A stretch of 64,000 nt of DNA, taken from NCBI RefSeq assembly GCF_000237925.1, contig NC_031502.1, forward strand, positions 12,670,675 to 12,734,674, in the 5' to 3' direction. The notes below the pieces were generated by a model. That model was not told the DNA's origin and did not search any database. It saw only the letters and a list, made by a program, of their open reading frames with translations. This DNA comes from Schistosoma mansoni. Its lineage: Eukaryota; Platyhelminthes; Trematoda; Strigeidida; Schistosomatidae. Of the stretch, positions 36,401 to 46,560 are shown piece after piece. Numbering within the stretch: the first letter of the stretch is position 1; each line of letters begins with the position of its first letter. The position numbers and the translations under genes were made by a program.

Positions 36401-39400
36401 GTGAGTATCCTCTTAAGTGAAAACTAGGAATTTATTCTCATTTTATACGTGGGTGTAATCTTGACGTTAACCACTTACGAGAGATGTGTTTCAAGTGATA
36501 GTTACAGTTTTGAATAACCGAATGATTTCGATATGAGCAAATGAAGCACTTGAAGACTACTGAGTAATTTTAGAGTCTTCACCAATGAACCCCTCGATAT
36601 TATAGTGGTTAAGATAAAAAAACACTGAAGAATAATCAGAAATCACACTGTTATTAAGTTTATAGGTGAGAATCAAATGATCGAATTAGATTACTTACAT
36701 CAAACTGGATAATTTATCTAATCGCCATATGTGTTAGCTTGACTAATCGAGAGCATAATGAACTAACTAGATAAATATAATTTCATAAAACTATATTACT
36801 TTTTTGGAAACGTAGTTAAGGTTAAGGGGTTTCTTTTTCTGATTTTTTCATTGAAAGGTACTGTGAAGAAAGGTATTTATACATTAAGGGTGCATCTTGA
36901 GCACCAATTCGATCCTTTTTGCATTAAAATAGAACGCAAAAGTAAGGTCAGCAAACAGGACAACAGGAATCAAATTTTCAAGATTAGGAAAGGATTCGAA
37001 ATAATTGTAACACTTCATTTAGGAAGTTTACACCTTTCTTCAAACATAATTCCACTTCACAAGCCATTGGATATTGAGATAGATAGTGGATTGGGAAGCA
37101 AAAATTATACATGTGAAAAGGTTGATGAAACAAGACCAGTAGTAAAACCAACCCTAGTAGGAACTCATAATATCTTCAAATCAAACAAAAACTTTGATAA
37201 GTAGCAATAAATTAAAATTATTCTACGGATTTTGTTTTCCTTGTTATGAGTAATTTGTACAAGTATTGAGGTTATTGGACAGGAATATTTTAACTTTTAT
37301 GGGTAGAATACGAGTTAGTTAGATGTAGGCGTAGAAACTGAGAGAAAAGTTCAACGAAACGTTAGTTTTGAAAATTTATATGTCTACTCGTAAAAGGAGT
37401 ATTTTATTTGTGTACTTACCATGAAATCCTCGAACAAGTACACTAAGACTTTGGAACCGTGACGAGACTTAACTTCCTCAACCTTAACATCATATGAAAC
37501 AATGATTAAATATTCAAGAGAAGACTCGAACTTGTCCAGCAGATGAAGAGCTTCATTTCCTGAATAACACAGCATACAATTCACTTGTGCTAAAATCAAA
37601 TTGTAGTAAGATTGATCACAAATGATAGAATTGTTCACGTTCTTTTTTGTGACTTTACAGTGAGAAAATTTGTGTGGGAAATTTCAGTTAACATTAACTT
37701 AAATAAGCATGAAGATTTCAAAGTGACGTACCACGTCTTTAAAGAATAATTATTTATTTATTTGATGTTTTATTTCGTGCGTAATAAATACCATGTATTT
37801 TATTTCCAGAAGTTACTAAGGTCAGTGTTTGGAGTCAGTAAGCTAGCAAACAGTATGAAGTGTAACACGGTACTCAATTAGAAATGTTTCCTCCGATAAT
37901 TAGTAAAGATTAAAATATTGAACTGATGATTATTAGATTATTGTTAGATATTCAAAACAGCTAAACATGTAGCCGATGCCTAAGTATCTCTATGTTATTT
38001 GATCATCCTTTAGTTCTACTGAATATTACCATAGTCCCTTTGGCTTCTATAGTGATCTTGAGACAGAAAAGCTAATGTAAAACTTACTCATATAGACACA
38101 CAATACTTAGTATGGAAAAAATATTGTCAAACAAAAAGTGAAAATTAACGCAGTGAAATGATGAAGAAACTCACTTTGAGATAAGATATGTTGTATTGCT
38201 TCATTACCAAATGTAGGATAGATGGGCACAATAGTATAACCATATGCAGCGCATGCATGTTGCATAATAATCCACTGGATAATGGAAGAAATAATGATCA
38301 TTACAAAATATGTAATTGGTAAACGATATATTTCAATCTTTATGGAACCAAATAACAGATTCGGATTTTGTTGTGTACAAAGGTTTCACTTCTAGAACAC
38401 TTTTTGCTCATTAACATCGTTACGTTCAGCATAGAAAACTTTAAGTCTAATCAAACTACTGAAAAATCTCATATATTTGATTTAAATTAAATACACTTCT
38501 ATACAAAAGCACAAAAATCCTTGGCAATTTTTCCTCTTTATCAAGTCTGACCATAAAGCAATACAACAATATAATAGCGTTCAGAGAGGGAAATCACAAG
38601 CCTAATGTATTACATGTTTTGATGAAGAAACCAAATTTATAACATAAAACCTCCCAAAATAGCCCAATCAGTTCAATTGTCATACTACTCAAAGACTTCA
38701 CCCTACTTTGTTTCAGTAATTAATAAATGAACTATTAATGAAAGTACTTTGTTCACTAGACTTCCTCACTTTTTCTCAGATTATCCTTCCTAAAGTTAGA
38801 AACACCAGTGTTCTGCCTAATTCCAGGGAGTAATGAAGTAAATTTGTTAGGAAGCAACAGCTCTAATGGTGGTAGATTCTGTAAACCGTTACCGACTGTA
38901 TGCTGGTTTAAAAGCAGTCACATATTGATCTGCAAGAAAAACAATTCATAAGCATACGAGTAAGATCACTTCTATTTTATATTATCATTAGAAGTGAGGA
39001 CTACCTTGGCATCAAAACTTATAAAATGACCAATTTTGTTCTCTTTATTGATGTCAACTGACACTCATCAGTTAAAAATAAAATTATTATTGATCGTAAA
39101 AGACTAGTAGGGATATTGGGCAGTAAGAGTCAGATGATTATTAGAAAATGTTTAAGAATTATGAACATAACTCCGTTGGTTAATGTATTATTTATTTGGA
39201 ACTTTTTGAGTGAAAAAGAGGATAAGACTTAGGATACTGATGTCGAAGAACAAATTTGATATCAGCTACATGCTTTTTGTACATCAAAATCTTCTATCCT
39301 TTGCGATAGCCATTGATAGATGAGAAAAAACACAGAACGACGTATGTGTAGAATAAATTTACTAGGTATATTCAACTAATCAGCTTAAAAGAACAAGACT

Positions 39401-39694
39401 AGTGATTTACTGTACAGCATCAAAGTTTTAGAATTCACAAATTATCAGGTACTTCTCGAAGGTCACTAATGACCAATCATATTTCAGTATAAAATTCTTA
39501 TCAGTATCTAGGACTAAACAAGTTAACGTTGGATGACCTTTAACGACCGGCCAGTAGCTAGTTTGAAATCAAACAACATTTATAATCACCTCGGGTGAGT
39601 TTGGTCCGTAAATTCCCACAAAGTTTTCAGCATTACGTCTTTGTCTCACAGTTTTCACTAGAGCTGTCCCAATAGCTTTTATTTTCTTATCTAC
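24278..39694 (-). CDS. ACSL: long-chain acyl-CoA synthetase (ACSL1/5/6-like)
   Basis: The enzyme activates long-chain fatty acids to acyl-CoA with ATP, usually on ER or mitochondrial membranes. Exons 5' to 3' (minus): 39,590-39,694; 38,175-38,274; 37,420-37,589; 36,026-36,058; 34,616-34,667; 33,819-33,898; 33,343-33,411; 32,196-32,413; 30,526-30,673; 27,789-27,953; 26,943-27,059; 25,443-25,772; 24,278-24,412 (stop at 24,278-24,280). All phases match, giving about 573 residues. Landmarks in order: [11 protein letters not shown]; the P-loop YTSGSTG then LPKG, split by an intron; [25 protein letters not shown] (relatives have GYGQTE); [31 protein letters not shown]; and C-terminal NGLLTPTMK. The last two favour ACSL1/5/6 over ACSL3/4. 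Length from the first exon equals that of human ACSL1 from about residue 127, so only the N-terminal anchor region is unplaced. The introns hold a gap, SINE and LTR elements. Confidence 0.93.
25880..26150 (-). repeat. old solo LTR, same family as 63.45 kb LTR
   Basis: The minus strand matches the LTR at 63,454-63,930 in order: GATTGGC and CCAATCAGC, GGAGAAGAC, TTTGGAATATAATT, TCAACCGTGTTCT, GACTTGTCGAG and GTCCAAGAATA. Many positions differ, so it is a diverged, old LTR copy in an ACSL intron. No internal region is attached. The ends are approximate. Confidence 0.65.
26411..26879. mobile_element. second palindromic SINE dimer, centre lost in gap
   Basis: The left end (26,411-26,443, minus) repeats the left edge of the 20.5-kb dimer: AAAGATGGATAGTGGCTAG then GTGGAATCC. 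After the 200-N gap the right arm resumes as GGATTCCACTGCTAGCC (near 26,715) and runs through the same 3' tail to about 26,879. A perfect 14-bp direct repeat AAAACTGATTTGTA flanks it (26,397-26,410 and 26,880-26,893), proving a separate insertion. Its left arm stops at the same place as in the first dimer. About 70 bp just right of the gap (26,644-26,712) are not SINE-like. It sits in an intron of the ACSL gene. Any hammerhead cores would lie in the gap. Confidence 0.75.
26444..26643. other. assembly gap (200 N)
   Basis: Exactly 200 N, which suggests a placeholder of unknown true size. It falls inside the SINE palindrome, a structure that hinders assembly. Confidence 0.99.
28488..28809 (+). 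repeat. 5' LTR of short LTR element
   Basis: 322-bp LTR with TG...CA ends, a CCAATCAGCG stretch, the TATA-like CTATAAAACCCC near 28,649 and an AATAAAG signal near 28,780. Confidence 0.85.
29904..30225 (+). repeat. 3' LTR of short LTR element
   Basis: Same length as the 5' LTR and nearly identical to it, preceded by the polypurine stretch AAAAAAGGGGAGG and followed by the AGGTC target duplication. Confidence 0.85.
30424..30468. repeat. TA microsatellite in ACSL intron
   Basis: About 22 TA units, roughly 60 bases from the 3' side of the ACSL exon at 30,526-30,673. Confidence 0.9.
36851..37204 (+). CDS. unidentified 117-codon open frame in ACSL intron
   Basis: An open frame of 117 codons lies on the strand opposite ACSL, between its exons at 36,026-36,058 and 37,420-37,589. 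The product would be basic at the start ([16 protein letters not shown]), with a repeated hydrophobic pattern in the middle ([16 protein letters not shown]). I recognise no family, and no promoter or splice signal stands out. It is unusually long for an intron this AT-rich, which could mean a mobile-element remnant or a chance frame. Confidence 0.2.
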   Translation: MKGTVKKGIYTLRVHLEHQFDPFCIKIERKSKVSKQDNRNQIFKIRKGFEIIVTLHLGSLHLSSNIIPLHKPLDIEIDSGLGSKNYTCEKVDETRPVVKPTLVGTHNIFKSNKNFDK

Positions 39695-42049
39695 CTGAAA
39701 AGCATAGGCGTAAGCCAAATTCACTTACCTCATTGTAAATAAGCCACGAGTATTTATTTTTGGAAGGAAGCCGTATTCTTAGACATGGATAAAACCCTAT
39801 AAGTGAGGATTTCAATATCATATTAAAAACGGATATAATAAAAATTCAAGTCCACGAAATCATTCACTTCAATTACAAAAATATAGCGTATGAAAACATT
39901 TTTGAAAGGCTATAAATAAAGTTTATGAAACTAAACAAAGACTGATGAATGCTAAGCAATGAAAATGAATTTAGGAGTCCATTTCTTTCACTTATCATCA
40001 TTACTGTTTTTTAGGTTTGACTGTACTGAAGAAATGCTTGTTGGTGAAAATGTAGGTCTTGGTTAAGCCTACTGAGCTTGCGTTTCCTCATCTGTGGTGA
40101 ACGAATGTTGTGTGATGTTCTTTTCAAGTAGAACTCAGATTTCGGATACAGATATTGATTCACTCAACAGAAGTTTCAACTTCGAAGAAATTAGACACGA
40201 AATAACAAAAACGTTAATGGTCAGGGAACACATAAGATGTCCAAGATTTAAGGGATAATAATAATGGAATGGAGCAACGTCTCTCCTATCTATTCTAAAG
40301 CCATTCTCCTAGGATCTTAGGACGCTCAACTAGAAAGCCTATGTTCTACAAGAAGTGAAGGACTACAATCAGTTACCCCTATCGATTATTGCTATTTAAA
40401 AAAAACATTCGAAGTAAGAATTATCAGAATAAATAAATTCTTCATAGACAGTATTGAGGACAACTAGTTTATATATATGAACAAATAATTAATGGTATCT
40501 TTCGTCTCAAGATTCTCGTAAAGATTTCTAGAAAGCTGATTAGAGCTTCATGACTAAACCATCTTGCTAATGTGTATCAATAACAGAACAGTGACAAAGT
40601 TTTAGTAAGTTATGGTTGCACTAAATATATTATCCTAGTCAAAACTCTTGAGGAACAAACGATAATAAGTAGATTTACTTGAAGTATTTAAGCCATATTC
40701 GAAAACATCTTTCATTGTTTTTACTGGGATTTTGTCCACAAACTTCGAAACAAATGGAGATTTTCGTGCACCAGTCTAAATAGTACGAAGAATTCAGGTG
40801 GATTATTTATTGTCCAAAGACTTCTAACTCAAAAAAAAGTTCTTATAATCAATAGACATAAGACAGCAATAAAGATTATGTTCTTTACTCACTGTCGGAT
40901 GCAGAAAATAGATATTTTATGGGCTTTGAATAGAATGGGAAGTTCGAAATTTTTTGGACAACATAGTCTATAACGTATAAGGGGACTAGTCATGAGTTTA
41001 TATATAATACGGAAACTACAGATATGTTTACGACACTTGATACGTGTTTTACGAAAGCAAAAAATTAAAAATAGAAATTAACTTATGACATATGTCTGTT
41101 AAAAGGTTTCGGTAAATACGATAGGCAAACTGAGGATGAACTGGCACACTATAACTCCGGATAGGTTGAATAAACCTATTCCTTAGCGATTTATGTTGTT
41201 TAACATTTCACTTTTGTTACGAAATCACCAAATTGACATTTTTCGCGTAGTTTATCAAATAATCGTGTACCTGCTTTGAAAATCATTTATTTTACCAGAA
41301 TGTAGTATTGTACTAACTGGTGATTTCTTTGTACTTGATTGCGCATTTAATACGAATTACGAGCCTAATACGTCTAGCTGTGCTAATCTTGTTCCACCTA
41401 CTTTAAATTGCACTATTCATGGAATTCTTAGTCTGCACATCAATCTGAATACTTCTAATCATCATGGAACGACATGCTTTTAGGTATCTAAGTTCTCAAA
41501 GTAAGACATTTTTGTTCAACCAAAAATTACGAAACGTCTTTTCACAAAACACGCAAAAGATGTGCAAGTGGATGAACCCATACAACAAACAACTATAGAA
41601 AGTCCCTAATGTAGAACTATGTTCACGTGTTTGTCAGTTCATACAGCACATCTTGATCAGCAAAAAAGCACAGATTTCTAGTGATAGGACGTTTAGAACT
41701 TCAATCAGGAAAGCAAGTCAGCTGAAAATGAAGTCCATAAAAATGTCAAATAAGTTCTCTGAGGTCTAAAAAATTAGGCAGCTTGCAACTTTGTCCATAC
41801 AGTTTTTTTAGAATAAAGGCACCCGTTTTTGAGGTGGTGAAAAAGATTTGTTGTTCAGGTAAACAATTTTTGTAAAGTTTCATTTTTCGAGCTAGATAGC
41901 TGAGTTGTGAAGCTTAAATTGTTTTCTGAACAACACCATAAGCATAAACTTTACCATATCAACTACCTACAAACTTTACTCAAAAAAGAAAGAATACACC
42001 GCAGGATACTACAGTGAGGAAGAATGAGAGAAAGAACGGCTATTCACTC
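39695..42049. other. ACSL upstream intron, mostly unassigned
   Basis: AT-rich. A plus-strand run near 41,305-41,480 reads TGDFFVLDC and then NTSSCANLVPP, faintly like the TGDFN block of LINE endonucleases. It is too short to call. Confidence 0.35.
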
Positions 42050-42725
42050 AGCTTAGCCAAAAAATATAAATCCAACCAACCGGTAAAAATGAAATCAAAA
42101 ACAGAAGTCAAAACAAGAATAGTTCTACCACATTTGAAAGACAAATGACGAGATTATTGAAACCATTTGGAACAGATATAACACATAAACTGGCAAAATC
42201 TATTTGATCAATCTTGTCTAAATCAAAGTATAAAGTGATGAAGGGAGAAAACCTAACATCATTCACACTAAACTGTATCAAACTCTACATTGGACAAAGT
42301 GAACGCCCCCTTCATCTTCACCTGCATGAACATCATTTAGTGGTCAAAAGCCAGAAAACATCTTCGCTTACATCAAAGCATGTAGAGAATCGTAAGTGCA
42401 TATTCGACTGGGGAAATATTGGAATCTTGGGTAGGGGGAATGTTGTGACCACCGGGGAATTTTTAAAAGCTTGTCACTTAGGTCAATCAGCAGTCAACAA
42501 ATAGATCGAAATCAATTCGATCTATTAGCCAATCAGAAAACTCATGGACAAATATAGGATCAAGAATCAGGTCAAAGAGAGATACAATCCAAATAAAGAG
42601 GCAGATAATGACGGGTTGGTGATTAAAAATAAACAATCAGGTCAAGGCCAACTGGACAAGCCCTTAGTCAAATATAGGGAGATTCAAATACTCTACTAGA
42701 TTATAAAGTTTATTTGGAATTTTTA
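42050..42725 (+). mobile_element. Penelope-like element fragment with GIY-YIG domain
   Basis: The plus-strand open frame at 42,214-42,504 reads CIKLYIGQSERPLHLHLHEHH, then HVENRKCIFDW and a tail with CHLGQSAVNK. This is the pattern of the C-terminal GIY-YIG nuclease domain of Penelope-like elements: L-Y-I-G near the start, an Arg-containing helix with H, and a later H-x-x-D-W. Upstream frames carry fragments of the linker (TRLLKPFGTDI near 42,150). Reverse transcriptase sequence is not visible, and stops interrupt the ends. Such elements in flukes are known to travel with hammerhead motifs, though none is seen beside this copy. Confidence 0.65.
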
Positions 42726-45639
42726 TGATTACTAGTGACAGTTTCCATTTCGTGTTAACTTTGTTTCTTCTTTTGTTCAATCTAACATCAAACGAAATAA
42801 TTTACTTTCAGGTGTTTTGGGAAGTGTATATGTCAAGTCAAAGGATTTTAAGTGAAGTTATACTGAGTTAGTGTTCAAAAGCCTGGACGTGTACCTTTTA
42901 GTCAACAGATACATCGGCCTTTATTAACTATGACACCCTTATACGTTTAAACCGCTTCGTAATAAAGCGGAGTTTCTTTTTAAAAAAAGGCGATTTATTG
43001 TTTTTGATTTAGTTAGTCCTTTCCATAAATGGGAGACAAAACTGTGACAAAGAATCAGAGAGTTTAAAACATAAAGGCAGGTGAACACGGGGTAGTTTAA
43101 CTAACCGAAATAAACACTATCTATCGTTAAGAATTCGTGAAGAAAGTCGAGAATATTCTTTATGGCATAGATCCAGTGATTCGTTATATTTCCGTTAATA
43201 CTAGAGTTGATACGATTCTAGATATTTCATTTTGTTTATCTCAAAAGTGTTACTAATTATTCCTAGTTTCCAACTATTGACGTTTTTTCTTTATCATAAT
43301 CATAAATGTATCCCTAAAGACTGGAAAAACTTGTATCGTATTGCATGCCACTTAACTCCAGCAACAAAAGAACATTATACACAGATTACCTGTTCACAAT
43401 ATGTCCTATATTTTAGGACAACTTAGTATGAATGATGAGAGAATTGATTATTTGTGTGCCCAATAACTTACCTTCGCATCACAAATTACTGACTGCTGGT
43501 TTAGATGAACACTAACGAGCGTTTCTGGTTCATTTGACTTAAAAAGTTTTGAATAGGCATTGGGAAAGCTTGATTTATTTCCTTTACAAATAAAAAGAAA
43601 AAGAAGATACAACAAAGTAATGAATTCGCAGTTTAAAAGCTCAGTTCAATCAACAACAAAAACATTTGGAAAAAATAGTACTTTATCAAAGATAATTATT
43701 CACTTTAAGTTACGTATAAGCAAAGAAACATAGAAACTTATCAAAATAAGAGGCATTTCTGAAACGACAGCACAGTCGATAATATCATATAATTACTAAG
43801 GTGTTTCGATAATTTAGTGTCTACAGTCTTCGATGAAATATGTCGTAGTTATTTTCAAATTCGCTTTGACAAAAGTTTAAAATATGATACTAAAGACATA
43901 AATGCACAAGAGCCTGCTGTTTTAAAGTTCAAATCCACTCGCTGCTACTTGTGAAACCTATTTTAGTGCTTCACTCAGTTAAAACGTTTAGTGACAAAGT
44001 AAAACGAAATTATATATATATATATATATAAAGTTTTTGAATAGGTGAAATAAACAAACAACTGCCCTGCGTTGTTACTTTAAAGGGATCGAAAACTGAT
44101 GATAAGTTACTCGTAACCCTACAAGCTGCCTTCAGTTTCATAGTTTTAAAGATTATTCTATGGTCGAATTTAAGAACTTGGACTAATATCTCGGGATAAA
44201 CAGTCGAGAATACAGTAATTTCATTACTAGATTTCTATTTTTGTGGAGACAATATCGTTAAGACGACTAAATTGGATTTATCAGTGGCAAACAAAGATAG
44301 AATAAAGCGAAAGGATGGTAATGAATCAAATTTTAATCAAAAAGTGGCAATGTATAGGAACATAAATTCAACCTTAATATGGAATCCTCAGATGAGTGTT
44401 CCTGTAAGATTGTGGGGATTTTTTGGTTTGTCACAAATAAAATATTGGAACCTTGAGACAGATACTACCAACAGTCATTAAATTCTTTGCGTTAAGTGTA
44501 CATTTAACTTTGGCTGTAGTTGGTGTACCTAAAGTCATTCGATATATTTTAACTAACCGTAATTTAGTCGGAATTTGTATGTGTATTCCGACAAAATAGA
44601 AGTTCAGTCATCAACTGTACTTTATACATGCATGTAACCACTCTATTACATGACGATCAGTGGAGATTTTATCCACAGCAGTCAGAAAAATATTTATTGA
44701 TGCATTGTTAGGATCTGAAATATTTTCATCATAGCTCAATACCTCAAGAATGTGATTAGACATCGGTTTAAAAACTCAAATCAAGTGTTAACTCAATCAA
44801 TTGAAACGGAAAGAATGCTTATACTAGTAGATATATCTTATTCACAGAAGAAAATATTGGACAACCACAGATTATACATCAAATTAATTAGTATCACCAG
44901 AGAATGATACTGAGGATTATGACAATGATATAAGTAAAATAGACTATATTGAGTCCTACCTTAGTCTAAGCGTATGTGAATAATTTATCTGCTGGGATAA
45001 AGTCATGTTCTATGACTTTGTATAGAAAATTGGAGCATGGAGAAACAGGCACGGTAAGAATAGTAATATCATATTACAAGTCGAGTGAAGTTCTACTGCA
45101 CAATACATTGAATGCGTTCACATTAAGTGAAATATTATGATGATTTAGCAATCTAAGGCAGAAACTCCTACAAAATTATAAAGATAACTTTGTCTCTCAG
45201 TGTCCTTTACAATAACCCAAGGTCCATACTAAGTGAAACTCGAAGACCGAGGCAAGCTATTAGTAGCTTACACCTGCGAGTCGTAGAATACAACAATGAT
45301 AAAATAGGGTTACAAGTTGATTTGAGCCCTCTGGGTGAGTGGACGATTTGGTGGTGGTTGAAGGCAAGTAATATCACAAGTACTGTGATGCACAACGTTT
45401 GCATAATTACATTAGAAATCAAATCCATTCACATAACTGTAAGGATTTAAGAGTCGCAGCAAACTGTGGTCTCGTTTTCATTGGTGATAACAAAACAGCA
45501 GGTGCTTGAGACTTACAGATTTCATGGGAACCTTTTAAAGCTATTTTTAAGCCTAGATAATAAAACATTTAAAATTTTGTCCCCCGTCACGTTTAGAATA
45601 CAAGAGTAAAGCGGGGAGTTCTAGTATTAAATGTGAAAC
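42726..45639. other. region upstream of ACSL, unassigned except candidate exon and TA run
   Basis: Apart from the candidate exon at 43,472-43,581 and a TA run at 44,010-44,030, I see no supported feature. Confidence 0.35.
43472..43581 (-). CDS. candidate upstream exon of ACSL
   Basis: 110 bp lie between a pyrimidine-rich acceptor (TTTGTAAAG) and a good donor (AAG then GTAAGT) on the minus strand. It reads FPNAYSKLFKSNEPETLVSV and ends in phase 0, which fits the first secure ACSL exon at 39,694. The sequence does not clearly match the N-terminal region of known ACSL proteins (no W-x-S/T-Y motif). It could be a lineage-specific exon, an exon of another gene, or chance. Confidence 0.35.
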
Positions 45640-46560
45640 GTACGTGCTGGAACGGGTTCAGAGGGTAGTAAACACAAGCATCAACTAAAGTACCTCAGCT
45701 CTTCTCTCCGATCCTGTTATTAGGACACTATATGTATGGAAACCATTTAAAAGTGGTGTACACCAAAGTAACATCTTAGGTCCACAGTTTTCTCTTCTCC
45801 GTGTCAATGAATTACCAAGACTGCTCAAGCAACCGACATTGTTGTCTGTAGATGGTGTCAAAGTTCAAAGAGCGATACGTAATGAGCCTGGTAATCGTAA
45901 TCTCCTAACAGATTTAGATAGATAATTCCGAATTTGAGGTTTCTAGACAAAATATAGGGAGAGCCCACTAATCCACACTGGACAGGGCAATGATTACCAG
46001 CATACCGTCAACGGTACATAGTTTCCACGCGTGCAGAAACAAAAAGACCTGAGAGTGATAGTTAGTTATGACTTGGAAACAACTGCACATTACGATTCAA
46101 CAGCTTTTAAAGGCTGTTGAGAGTAATTGTTGCTTTGCCGAGCATTCAACTGTTTTGACTAGGATGTGTTTCAGATACTTTGCTACACTCACGGTAGACC
46201 TTACATTGAATTTTGCACCCAAGCGAAAGTTCACGTTATATTGCGGATGCGAACATACCTGAGTATTCAGTGTGCAGAAACGAATACAGTGATTTGTTTC
46301 GTTAAACTCATACACCTTTTTCACTCATTTTAACACAGAGAGCGGGGTTATCTTAAATTGTCCTTTCGTATTTTTAATGATGATTTGAGTGTTGACAAGT
46401 TTTATCCTTGTACTCCCTGCAGAGATAATCACGTTAGAGGCCACCGCAATAAGGTTCAAAAGCCGCGATGAGATGAACTGCGATTGGGATTCTGATTTTC
46501 TCACCCAGTGGTCGACGACTGGTACTAGTTTCACTAGTGGGCACTTCCAAAGAGAAGTCG
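45640..46560 (+). mobile_element. CR1/Jockey-like LINE fragment, old
   Basis: Plus-strand frames carry worn reverse transcriptase blocks: GVHQxSILGPQFSLLRVNELP (about 45,752-45,815), then VDGVKVQRAI where the catalytic ADDVKVWRAI is usual, QKDLRVIVSYDL (about 46,040), a thumb region ending in RPYIEFCTQAKV, and RGHRNKVQKP with VVDDW near the 3' end. The order fits the second half of a CR1- or Jockey-group ORF2. The catalytic YADD-like site is lost (VDGV), and stops and frame changes are frequent. No tail or target duplication was identified. Confidence 0.6.

Noticed and set aside
41300-41490. TGDFFVLDC run as a LINE endonuclease or Penelope piece.
   Set aside because: Only one weak motif is present. 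The nearest CR1-like reverse transcriptase is 4 kb away, which is too far for one element.
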